A DNA stretch of 6,150 bases, taken from NCBI GenBank assembly GCA_964640945.1, contig CAZXIV010000033.1, forward strand, positions 1 to 6,150, given 5' to 3'. The position numbers and the translations under genes were made by a program. The stretch is from JAGOUB01 sp964640945 (GTDB lineage Bacteria; Patescibacteriota; Gracilibacteria; Peribacterales; Peribacteraceae). Under the pieces are notes generated by a model. It saw nothing but the letters and a program-made list of their open reading frames with translations, made no database searches and had not been told where the DNA came from. This document shows positions 1-6,012 of this stretch, in pieces; positions within the stretch are counted from its first letter, which is position 1, and each line of letters starts with the position of its first letter.

Positions 1-1
1 C

Positions 2-943
2 CTGCTCTAGGGCTATGAGAAGAGCGCGCCCGGGCTGCCGAGCGCCGCTCTGCGCCTGCCCGAGCGCCCCGCCCGCCTCCTCGGCCTGCGCGATGCCCTG
101 GCCGCTGCCGGCGCCATGGAAGTCTGCCCGCTCTCGCTTGTTGGTCCGCAGCTGCTCAAGCGCGCGGGCATTGATTCCGCTGGTGCCACCCACGTGACTA
201 ACCCCCTCGGTGAAGATACTTCGCTCCACCACCCCTCGGGTTTGCCGCGCTTACTCGAGCATGCCGCGCGCTTACTGCCTGGCCGCAGCCTGCCGCTCTG
301 GACCTTCCAGACAGCGCACGTGAGCGGCCAAGGACGCCCTGAGACCATGGAGCTCGCGACCACGTACGTCGATCCAGCGAATGCTTCCCTGAAGACGTTG
401 CCGATGCTCGTGCTCGCTACGGAAATCGAGACGCTCTGGAGCCGCGACGGCCAGGCGCTCACACGTACGCCGCTTCATTCCGCTCCTGGCTGGGCGCACC
501 CAGGCCGCAGCGCCGCTCTCACGATCGATGGTGAGACGGTCGGCGTGGTGGCCGAGCTCCATCCTGCCGTGATCGCCGCCTTCGGCCTGCCCGAGCGGGC
601 CGCGGCTGCCTCCCTTAACCTCTCACTGGCGCTGGCGAAGATGCTGGTGCCGCGTGAGATCACGCCCGTGGCCGCCTTTCCCGCTATCAGTTACGACGTG
701 ACTGTACAGGCCGATGCGCTCACGGGCGTGGGCGGACTGCTTGAGAAGATCCGTCGTGCTGACCCCTTGGTAGAAGAAGCGCGCGTGGCCGACGTCTATG
801 AAGCCCCCGGCCAGGCCAACGGCGCCTACAACCTGACGCTGCGTCTCACTTACCGTGCCCCCGACCGCACACTCACCGAAGCTGATCTTCGCCCCATTCA
901 TGACCGCCTGGTGAAGGAGGTGATCGCCCTTCCTGTTGCTTGA
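2..943 (+). CDS. pheT: Phenylalanine--tRNA ligase beta subunit, C-terminal part (5' end outside window, in-frame amber at 8-10)
   Basis: This is the C-terminal part of the beta subunit of the cytosolic (alpha-beta)2 enzyme that charges tRNA-Phe. The frame enters with Leu-Leu-stop and then GYEKSAPGLP, which fits the end of the B5 domain (usual form R-I-Y-G-Y-D-x-I-P). The core-like part follows, with NPLGEDTS (nt 200-223), HPGRSA (497-514) and GVVAELHP. The last domain is the FDX-ACB anticodon-binding fold, about nt 677 to 940, starting at FPAISYD. The open part after the amber codon (11-943) is 310 residues; the full family protein is near 800, so more than half lies upstream. The TGA stop overlaps the TTG start of the next gene, suggesting one operon. 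One oddity is that the usual Arg-Asp at the start of FDX-ACB is Tyr-Asp here (Tyr codon 692-694). Identity is secure from domain order. Whether the gene is intact depends on the TAG, described separately. Confidence 0.9.
8..10 (+). other. In-frame TAG codon inside pheT
   Basis: The pheT frame is recognisable on the 3' side immediately after this TAG (G-Y-E-K follows at once), and the codon sits where family members usually have Tyr or another residue just before the conserved Gly-Tyr. TAT, TAC or CAG would each need one base change to give TAG. Being within 10 nt of the window edge, it could be a sequencing or assembly error, a real nonsense mutation, or a suppressed codon. General recoding of TAG is unlikely, because the lipoprotein gene ends in TAG at 4823-4825, 8 nt before a terminator hairpin. 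Confidence 0.6.
914..925 (+). promoter_or_regulatory. Twelve-base anti-SD complement inside the pheT 3' end
   Basis: AAGGAGGTGATC matches, base for base, the complement of the usual bacterial 16S rRNA 3' tail. It encodes Lys-Glu-Val-Ile of PheT. The next gene's TTG start is at 940, which puts about 19 nt between GGAGG and the start, longer than the usual 5-10 nt. It may help load ribosomes for the overlapping adenosyltransferase gene, or may be chance within the coding sequence. Confidence 0.35.
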
Positions 944-1491
944 GTATAGGTAGCATCGTGACCAAGACCGGCGATAAAGGCGATACGGGGCTCTTTAGCG
1001 GCAAGCGTGTACCCAAGGACGACGTCCGCCTGCACGCCTACGGCACGGTGGACGAGCTGAATGCTTGCTTAGGCTTGGCCATTGCCGAGAAGCTTCCCGA
1101 CGACCTGCGCGCCCACGCCGAACGCCTGCAGCATCTGCTCTTCCGCGTGGGGTCCGACCTGGCCACACCCGCCGACGCGCCGGTCGCCGCGCCGCGCATC
1201 CGTCCCTCGGACGTGACCGAAGTGGAAGGCTGGATTACCGAGCTGGAGCACACGCTGCCTGAGCAGCACTCGTTCCTGTTGCCCGGCGGCACTAAGGCCA
1301 CGGCCACGCTGCACGTCTGTCGCACTGTCTGCCGGCGGGCCGAGCGCGAGGCTGTCACGCTGTCACGCGTGGAGGAGATTCACCCCGATCTGCTCGTGTT
1401 CTTGAATCGCCTGAGCGATTACTTCTTCGTCGCCGCGCGTCACTGCCAGCTTGTCGCCAAGCAGCCTGAGACGCCGGTGCGCTACGGCTGA
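940..1491 (+). CDS. pduO: PduO-type ATP:cob(I)alamin adenosyltransferase
   Basis: It transfers the 5'-deoxyadenosyl group of ATP to cob(I)alamin, making adenosylcobalamin for B12-dependent enzymes; cytosolic, and trimeric in known members. The 183 residues cover the whole family length. Signature segments are all present: TKTGDKGDTGLFSG (residues 8-21, ATP-binding N-terminus), YGTVDELNA (34-42), FLLPGG (112-117), CRRAER (131-136, with the arginines needed for catalysis in the family) and LNRLSDYFFVAAR (155-167). The TTG start overlaps the pheT TGA stop by 4 nt (TTGA), typical of translational coupling. A GTG at 958-960 is an alternative start, but it would remove the short stretch that homologues usually have before the TKTGD motif, so TTG is preferred. 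No B12-dependent enzyme or other cobalamin gene is visible nearby, so the user of the cofactor is unknown; a class II ribonucleotide reductase elsewhere is one possibility (inference). Confidence 0.93.
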   Translation: MSIGSIVTKTGDKGDTGLFSGKRVPKDDVRLHAYGTVDELNACLGLAIAEKLPDDLRAHAERLQHLLFRVGSDLATPADAPVAAPRIRPSDVTEVEGWITELEHTLPEQHSFLLPGGTKATATLHVCRTVCRRAEREAVTLSRVEEIHPDLLVFLNRLSDYFFVAARHCQLVAKQPETPVRYG

Positions 1492-1526
1492 GATCAGCCG
1501 GACGAGGCTGGCCCTTGGCTGCCGCC

Positions 1527-1535
1527 TGCTATGAT
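1527..1535 (+). promoter_or_regulatory. Extended -10 promoter element for the flavoprotein gene
   Basis: TGCTATGAT is an extended -10 (TGn plus TATGAT, 5 of 6 bases of TATAAT). It lies in the 50-nt gap between the adenosyltransferase stop and the GTG at 1542. Six bases separate its last T from the GTG, so the usual start site about 7 nt downstream would be the G of the start codon, giving a leaderless mRNA. No good -35 is seen; CTGGCC at 1508-1513 (16-nt spacer) is weak, which extended -10 promoters tolerate. Read-through from the pheT operon is also possible. Confidence 0.5.
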
Positions 1536-1541
1536 AGCCCC

Positions 1542-3212
1542 GTGCCTACAGTCGCGATCATCGCTGGAGCCGGCCCTGCCGGTTTAACGGCCGCGTACGA
1601 GCTCTTGGCGCGCACGGATATCGTGCCGCTGGTGTGCGAATCCACGGATGCCATTGGCGGCATCGCCCGGACCCACGTTTATAAAGGCAACCGCATCGAT
1701 ATCGGCGGCCACCGCTTCTTCAGCAAGGATGAGCGGGTGATGAAGTGGTGGTTTAACATCCTGCCGCTCCAGGGCCAACCATCGGCCGATACGGCCGAGA
1801 AAGGCCATGAGATCGATCTAGCTACCGAGGCTATCCTCAAGCGCCTCTGTCCCGAATGCCTCGAGCCCGGCGACGAGACGGTGAGCAAGGACGCGAAGAC
1901 CGTGACTGTGAAGCGCCCCGCGCCTGATCCCGATAAAGAGGATGCTGTCATGCTCCAGCGGCCGCGCCTGTCGCGCATCTTCTACCGCTCGCGCTTCTTC
2001 CCGTACCCAATCTCTATCACGCTCAACGTCGCCCGGCGACTGGGGCTCTGGAACACGTTCCTCATTGGCATGTCGTACATCCAGCGCAAGATTTTGCCCA
2101 TCCGCGACGAGACCTATCTCGACGCCTTCTACCGCAATCGCTTCGGCGATCGCCTCTACGAGACGTTCTTCCGGGGCTACACCGAAAAGGTGTGGGGCGT
2201 GCCCTGCGCGCAGATCCGCGCCGACTGGGGTGCCCAGCGCGTCAAGGGCCTTTCGCTCAAGCGCGCGGTGACACACGCCGTGAAGGACCTGCTCTCGAGC
2301 GATTTCAAAAAGCAGCAGCAGGAGCGCGAGACATCGCTGATCACGCGCTTTTTCTACCCCAAGTACGGCCCGGGCCAGATGTGGGAGACGGTGGCGGCCC
2401 AAGTGACGAAAGCCGGCGGTGAGGTGCACATGCACACTCGTGTCTCGGCCGTGCACATGACGGGCGATAAGGTGACGTCCGTCACGCTTGAGGACGTGCG
2501 CACCGGCCAGACGACCGAGCAGCCATGCGAGTATTTCTTCTCGACGATGCCCATCAAGCACCTGATCGGCATGATGACGCCGCGTCCGCCGATGACGGTG
2601 GTCGAGGTGGCGGAAGGCCTGCAGTACCGCGATTTCCTGACGGTCGGCTTGCTCCTGAAGAAGCTCCACGTGCAGGAGCGGGGCAAAGAGGTGACGACCG
2701 ACGTGCCTGATACGTGGATCTACATCCAAGATGACAGTGTGCGCGTGGGGCGCGTGCAGTTTTTTAATAACTGGAGCCCGTACATGGTGGCCGACCGCAA
2801 GCATTCGACGTGGATCGGCTTGGAATACTTCGTGAACGAGGGCGGTGATCTGTGGGTGCAGTCTGACCAGGCCCTGATCAACCTGGGTATCCACGAAATG
2901 GAGAAGATCGGCTTGGCCCGGCACGAGGACCTGATCGACGCCTGCGTCTTGCGTATGCCGAAGGCCTACCCCGCCTACTGGGGTAGCTACACCCAGCTCG
3001 ATACCGTCCAGAAATTCGTGGAAGGTATCCAAAATCTCTACCTCATCGGTCGCAACGGCATGCACCGCTATAACAACCAAGACCACTCGATGCTCACGGC
3101 GATGATGGCCGTGGATAATATCCTCGCCGGCCGTACCGATAAGACAAATCTCTGGGAGGTGAACCTCGACATGGTCTACCACGAGACGAAGGAGGGGGTG
3201 AAGAAGACCTAA
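1542..3212 (+). CDS. FAD/NAD(P)-dependent oxidoreductase, UDP-galactopyranose mutase / amine oxidase-like
   Basis: A 556-residue soluble flavoprotein. The N-terminal Rossmann fold carries GAGPAG (residues 9-14), an acidic residue for the FAD ribose (Glu33), GGIART (39-44) and DIGGHRFF (53-60). Further on are YTEKVWGVPC (213-222), FYPKYGPGQMWE (271-282) and a C-terminal FAD-contacting segment GRNGMHRYNNQDHSM (503-517). These place it in the group related to UDP-galactopyranose mutase and protoporphyrinogen-oxidase-like amine oxidases; members often lie near glycosyltransferases, and a surface-sugar or lipid role is plausible, but the substrate cannot be read from the sequence. Residues about 75-140 form a hydrophilic, charged insertion. 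The GTG start is chosen because it puts the Rossmann strand at residue 3, as in homologues, and because of the -10 just upstream. An in-frame TTG at 1515, with GAGG at 1504-1507, would add 9 residues and remains possible. The TAA stop is 3 nt from the convergent neighbour. Confidence 0.85.
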   Translation: MPTVAIIAGAGPAGLTAAYELLARTDIVPLVCESTDAIGGIARTHVYKGNRIDIGGHRFFSKDERVMKWWFNILPLQGQPSADTAEKGHEIDLATEAILKRLCPECLEPGDETVSKDAKTVTVKRPAPDPDKEDAVMLQRPRLSRIFYRSRFFPYPISITLNVARRLGLWNTFLIGMSYIQRKILPIRDETYLDAFYRNRFGDRLYETFFRGYTEKVWGVPCAQIRADWGAQRVKGLSLKRAVTHAVKDLLSSDFKKQQQERETSLITRFFYPKYGPGQMWETVAAQVTKAGGEVHMHTRVSAVHMTGDKVTSVTLEDVRTGQTTEQPCEYFFSTMPIKHLIGMMTPRPPMTVVEVAEGLQYRDFLTVGLLLKKLHVQERGKEVTTDVPDTWIYIQDDSVRVGRVQFFNNWSPYMVADRKHSTWIGLEYFVNEGGDLWVQSDQALINLGIHEMEKIGLARHEDLIDACVLRMPKAYPAYWGSYTQLDTVQKFVEGIQNLYLIGRNGMHRYNNQDHSMLTAMMAVDNILAGRTDKTNLWEVNLDMVYHETKEGVKKT

Positions 3213-3215
3213 GAC

Positions 3216-4454
3216 TCAGCGCCAAGTCTGGATGGTCGGCAGCACCTCTTTGGTGAGAATGTTGTACTGCGGATTCCAGGCGTTGGCGTAGAAGCCAATT
3301 TCCGCGTCGCGTCTGGGCATGGAGGTAGCGACGTTCAGCATCACCGCCCAACCCTGGTCGGCACAGCGACGCATCACCTCATAGGCGTGCTCGGCGCCAA
3401 AGAAAACGTGGGGTGTCCGTCCCTGCGCCAGTGATTCACTCATCCGTTCGATCACCTGTCGTTCGCGGCGGCGATTCAGTCGGGCGTAATCCTCGGTGGT
3501 GGTACAGAAATCGGTGAGGTCCTGGATCATACGCGGTAGATCGCCTTGCCAGAGCACGGCATTCGACGTGGGTGGAGAAATGATTAAGATCTTGCCAGCC
3601 AGGCCTGCGCGCATCCCCTTGTTGTAGAGTAAATCGAGCGGCTGCGTATAGGGATTGATGGCCGACATCTTGGCGTACTCGCGGCGCACCCACTCTTGCG
3701 TGAGAAGGTGGTCGGGACCGGGCTGGATGCCATGGATCGTCGTGGACTGCTGGTGCCAGAAGAGGCGATCGAAGGGCGCGTGGGTCTGACTAAGGACGGT
3801 GCACAACGCGGCACGATCGTGCAATAGGCGCTCCTGGCCCGCGGCGGAGTAGATCCTGGTTTGGCTGCCAGGGATGATACATTGGTCGGCACTTTGTTTG
3901 GCAAAATAGCCGGCTGCGTCGTACGGGGGACTCTCCAGATACACGTCTTGCTCCTTGAGAGCGTGGAGCAGCGGGAAAAAATCCGCATTCGCCTCGACGG
4001 CGGCGGGAGTGAGCGTTTTGGTGACGGTATTGGCATGGATGAAGCGTGTGTAGGAGACGAGACCTCGGGGTGATTGCTCGGTGGGCACGCAGAGCATGGA
4101 GCCGATCTGACGCTGGCGATTCGCCTCCAAGAGGAGGTGTGTCGACAGGGCGGCGTTGGCACGTTGCTCGGGAGGAAGGAGAGGTAGGAGGGCCAACAGC
4201 GCAGTCTCGATATCGGGACCGACGGAGCGCTGGAAGCGAGCATCAATCGAGGCGTGGTAATCGGCCAGGCGCGGATACCTCAGCGAGAAATCTTCCTGGG
4301 CTTCACCCAGGCCTAATACGGAGCGGAGTTGTTCAGCGGTGAAATAGGCTTGGCCAGCCACCACCTCTTGCTCGTGGCGCCGGAGACGATTGAGGCGCCG
4401 ATCCCACTCGGCCACGCTCTCGCCGGGAAGAAATTGTCCGTCCATCTCTGGCAT
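3216..4454 (-). CDS. Unrecognised 412-residue protein with possible TraB/EreA-ChaN-like features
   Basis: I do not recognise this protein as a named family. It has no signal peptide and no clear membrane segment, so it is probably cytosolic. The N-terminus (about 10-75) is charged and likely helical; 80-115 is Leu/Ala-rich helix. Three elements resemble the TraB/GumN and EreA/ChaN hydrolase-like fold: a His at 140 in RFIH, a strand ending in Glu164 (DVYLESPP) 24 residues later, and a C-terminal Arg-rich helix (327-338) followed by a strand and G-A-E-H at 353-356, a GxxH motif before a helix and another strand (AVMLN). In that superfamily the first motif is normally also GxxH, which is missing here, so the link is tentative. 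The ATG is preceded by a promoter but no Shine-Dalgarno; Met4 is a possible alternative start. It is convergent with the flavoprotein and divergent from the lipoprotein. That it is a real gene is well supported by length, promoter and compact fit; its function is unknown. Confidence 0.8.
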   Translation of the reverse strand: MPEMDGQFLPGESVAEWDRRLNRLRRHEQEVVAGQAYFTAEQLRSVLGLGEAQEDFSLRYPRLADYHASIDARFQRSVGPDIETALLALLPLLPPEQRANAALSTHLLLEANRQRQIGSMLCVPTEQSPRGLVSYTRFIHANTVTKTLTPAAVEANADFFPLLHALKEQDVYLESPPYDAAGYFAKQSADQCIIPGSQTRIYSAAGQERLLHDRAALCTVLSQTHAPFDRLFWHQQSTTIHGIQPGPDHLLTQEWVRREYAKMSAINPYTQPLDLLYNKGMRAGLAGKILIISPPTSNAVLWQGDLPRMIQDLTDFCTTTEDYARLNRRRERQVIERMSESLAQGRTPHVFFGAEHAYEVMRRCADQGWAVMLNVATSMPRRDAEIGFYANAWNPQYNILTKEVLPTIQTWR

Positions 4455-4460
4455 GTGTGT

Positions 4461-4488
4461 ATAGTAAAATATACCATATAAAAGTCAA
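4461..4488 (-). promoter_or_regulatory. Sigma-70-type promoter of the 412-residue protein gene (leaderless geometry)
   Basis: On the minus strand, TTGACT (4488-4483, 5 of 6 of the -35 consensus) is followed by a 16-nt AT-rich spacer and TACTAT (4466-4461, fits TAnnnT). Six bases, ACACAC, then lead straight to ATG at 4454. Transcription starting 7 nt after the -10 would begin at the A of the start codon. The sequence before the ATG has no purine-rich ribosome binding site. A short inverted repeat, GTATA/TATAC (4459-4463 and 4470-4474), straddles the -10 and could be an operator, though it may be chance in AT-rich DNA. Confidence 0.65.
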
Positions 4489-4532
4489 TATTTAGCCTTT
4501 TAAAATGATCTTAATAGCCAATTCACCCTATA

Positions 4533-4561
4533 TTGTACATTTTATAATAATAATTTATAAT
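4533..4561 (+). promoter_or_regulatory. Promoter of the small lipoprotein gene
   Basis: A perfect -10, TATAAT at 4556-4561, lies 17 nt downstream of TTGTAC at 4533-4538 (a weak -35, 3 of 6). A second TATAAT at 4543-4548 has no matching -35. The start site would be near 4568, giving a leader of about 42 nt. Together with the minus-strand promoter this makes a divergent control region of about 110 nt that is only 21 % G+C (4455-4566). Confidence 0.6.
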
Positions 4562-4567
4562 ACTAGT

Positions 4568-4586
4568 CCAGTCGAGGAACGGCTGG
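4568..4586 (+). promoter_or_regulatory. Hairpin at the predicted 5' end of the lipoprotein mRNA
   Basis: CCAGTC (4568-4573) pairs with GGCTGG (4581-4586) through six pairs, one a G-U, around a 7-nt loop. It begins at about the predicted transcription start and ends 8 nt before the ribosome binding site, leaving that site free. A 5'-terminal stem of this kind is known to slow mRNA decay in other bacteria; that role here is inferred. Confidence 0.4.
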
Positions 4587-4594
4587 AATCACTC

Positions 4595-4601
4595 AAGGAG
4601 G
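4595..4601 (+). promoter_or_regulatory. Strong Shine-Dalgarno that fixes the lipoprotein start
   Basis: AAGGAGG lies 8 nt before the ATG at 4610. It decides the start: the longer open frame from the ATG at 4505 would run through the promoter and would bury the signal peptide about 35 residues inside the protein. Confidence 0.85.
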
Positions 4602-4609
4602 ACTTTAGA

Positions 4610-4825
4610 ATGAGAACCTTCACGCTGCTGATTCTCTCCCTGCTCCTGCTTACGGGTTGCGAAAGCGCTCCCAAGCAGAAGATCACTGTCGGTGTGCGCC
4701 TCAGCGCCCCGATCCCCATCAAAGGGGCTCGTCACCACGCGGCCAAGACCCCGCTCGACCTTACGGTCGAATACGAGATCGGGGGTGAGAAGCAATTACT
4801 TGAGCCAGGCGACGACAACAATTAG
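4610..4825 (+). CDS. Small lipoprotein of unknown function
   Basis: The 71-residue product has a textbook lipoprotein signal peptide: M-R at the N-terminus, a hydrophobic core of Leu/Ile (residues 6-14) and a lipobox L-T-G-C, with the lipidated Cys at 17. The mature part is about 55 residues: a polar start (ESAPKQK), then short alternating stretches that look like beta strands (ITVGVRLSAPIPI at 25-37 and LDLTVEYEIGG at 49-59), and an acidic Asp-Asp-Asn-Asn end. No family was recognised. It would be anchored on the outer face of the cytoplasmic membrane, or on the outer membrane if the cell has one (Glu, not Asp, at +2). It has its own promoter, 5' hairpin, strong ribosome binding site and a terminator 8 nt after its TAG stop, so it is a complete one-gene transcription unit, divergent from the 412-residue protein gene. 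Confidence 0.85.
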   Translation: MRTFTLLILSLLLLTGCESAPKQKITVGVRLSAPIPIKGARHHAAKTPLDLTVEYEIGGEKQLLEPGDDNN

Positions 4826-4833
4826 TCGCACCC

Positions 4834-4867
4834 GAAGCGGACGCCACCCGGCGCCCGCTTCTTCTTT
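4834..4867 (+). terminator. Intrinsic terminator after the lipoprotein gene
   Basis: GAAGCGG (4834-4840) pairs with CCGCTTC (4855-4861); after one A-C mismatch the stem continues with CGCC (4842-4845) and GGCG (4850-4853) around an ACCC loop. The tail TTCTTT (4862-4867) follows at once. On the minus strand there is no T tract, so it acts on plus-strand transcription only. It separates the lipoprotein gene from the glycosyltransferase gene. Confidence 0.8.
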
Positions 4868-4894
4868 AGGCCCCCTTCCAGTACCGTAGGGCCT
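4868..4894 (+). promoter_or_regulatory. Second hairpin just upstream of the glycosyltransferase start
   Basis: AGGCCC (4868-4873) and GGGCCT (4889-4894) can form a 6-bp stem with a 15-nt loop. The right arm contains the GGG of the only Shine-Dalgarno-like sequence (GTAGGG, 4886-4891, 11 nt before the ATG at 4903), so the fold would partly hide it. No convincing promoter was found in 4868-4902; a weak TACCGT at 4882-4887 is not enough. How this gene is transcribed past the upstream terminator is therefore unclear. Confidence 0.3.
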
Positions 4895-4902
4895 GTTCTC
4901 CC

Positions 4903-5994
4903 ATGATCACCCTTGTTCTCCCGACGTATAACGAAACCGAGAGCCTGCCGATTGTGCTCCCGGAGATTGCCGCCGCCCTCAAGGGGCGTGATTTTGAGGT
5001 GATCATCGTCGATGATAACTCGCCCGATGGTACGGCCGCGTTTGCACGCGGACTTATTTCTCAATATCCCTGGCTGCGCGTCATGCGCCGCGTGGGACGT
5101 CGGGGACTCTCCTCTGCGGTCATCGAGGGCTGGCTGGCGGGCCAGGGCGACGTGTTGGCGGTGGCTGACGCTGATGGTCAGCACGACCTCGCCATCCTTC
5201 CGCAATTGGTTGACGCGGCCGAGCAAGGCGCGGCGGTGGCCATTGGCTCGCGCTACACCGAAGGCGGCAGTACAGGCAGCTGGGGCGGTAACCGGCTAGC
5301 TCTTAGTAAGGCCGCCACCACGCTGACGGGCTGGCTCTGTCCGAGCCCTGTCACCGACCCGATGAGCGGCTTTTTTGCCGTCCGGCGGGATGCCTTTGAG
5401 GGCGTGGTTGGGCAGCTTCGGCCGAAGGGCTTTAAGCTGCTGATGGAGGTGCTCGTGCACTTGCCGAAGGGCGCCCGCCTGGCGGAGCGTCCCTACACCT
5501 TCCGCGAGCGCCGCGCCGGTACAAGCAAGATGTCGCTCCGCGTCGAGGTGGAGTTTCTTGAGTCGCTCTACGACCTGACGGTGGGACGCATCATCCCGCT
5601 TATCCTCGTGAAGTACTGCCTGGTGGGTACGCTCGGTGTGCTGGTGAACCTGGCCACTTTCCGTGTGGCGGGCCTACTCTGGCCTCACACTCTGCAGCCG
5701 ACGTACTTGGGGGCGACGACGGCCCTCATCATTGCCATTGAAGCCTCGATCTTGGTGAACTTCCTCTTAAACAACGTCTGGACCTTCCGCCGCGCCCGTC
5801 TGAAGGGTTGGGCGTTCCTACGCGGCCTTGTCACCTACCACGGTGCCTGCCTACTAGGGGCTTTGGCCAACACTGCTGTTAGTACGCTCTTGCTCCTGCG
5901 TGGTTACCACGAGTTGTTCGCCTTGGGGATCGGTGCCGGCTTGGCGGCGGCTTGGAACTACACCATGAGTCGATTGATTACGTGGAGGGATTAA
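4903..5994 (+). CDS. Polyprenyl-phosphate glycosyltransferase (GT2, DPM1-like) fused to a GtrA-type membrane domain
   Basis: A 363-residue, two-domain membrane protein. Residues 1-215 are a GT2 (GT-A fold) domain of the dolichyl-phosphate mannose synthase type: PTYNE (7-11), VDDNSPDGT (36-44, nucleotide binding), DADGQHD (89-95, metal-binding DxD with QH), GSRY (115-118), DPMSGFF (152-158) and FRERRAGTSKM (200-210). Residues about 230-361 are a GtrA-like domain with four predicted membrane helices (about 231-256, 268-290, 307-332, 337-355) and the characteristic FLLNNVWTFR (287-296). Such fusions load a sugar from a nucleotide donor onto a polyprenyl-phosphate carrier at the inner membrane face, and the GtrA part is thought to help flip or hold the lipid-linked sugar. 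The sugar cannot be told from sequence. The ATG gives the usual family N-terminus, with PTYNE seven residues in. The upstream ribosome binding site is weak. Ends in TAA; the next 156 nt are non-coding. Confidence 0.93.
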   Translation: MITLVLPTYNETESLPIVLPEIAAALKGRDFEVIIVDDNSPDGTAAFARGLISQYPWLRVMRRVGRRGLSSAVIEGWLAGQGDVLAVADADGQHDLAILPQLVDAAEQGAAVAIGSRYTEGGSTGSWGGNRLALSKAATTLTGWLCPSPVTDPMSGFFAVRRDAFEGVVGQLRPKGFKLLMEVLVHLPKGARLAERPYTFRERRAGTSKMSLRVEVEFLESLYDLTVGRIIPLILVKYCLVGTLGVLVNLATFRVAGLLWPHTLQPTYLGATTALIIAIEASILVNFLLNNVWTFRRARLKGWAFLRGLVTYHGACLLGALANTAVSTLLLLRGYHELFALGIGAGLAAAWNYTMSRLITWRD

Positions 5995-6012
5995 GGGGTC
6001 TTTGTTCTTCGA

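Noticed and set aside
1495..1510. CAGCC/GGCTG hairpin after the adenosyltransferase stop as a terminator
   Set aside because: Only 5 bp and no T tract follows.
1818..3182. 454-residue minus-strand open frame opposite the flavoprotein gene
   Set aside because: It is antisense to a clear, motif-rich gene, is unusually rich in His, Val and Leu as expected from the complement of that gene, and shows no family motif or promoter.
3584..4246. 220-residue minus-strand open frame inside the 412-residue protein gene
   Set aside because: Ser/Pro/Arg-rich shifted-frame product; the 412-residue frame has the promoter, start codon and protein-like composition.
4541..4560. Repeated TTATAA/TAA units as a CRISPR or iteron-like array
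   Set aside because: Short low-complexity AT sequence with no regular repeat-spacer order; better explained as promoter DNA.
4505..4609. N-terminal extension of the lipoprotein from the ATG at 4505
   Set aside because: It would cross the TATAAT promoter and the ribosome binding site and would place the lipoprotein signal peptide internally.
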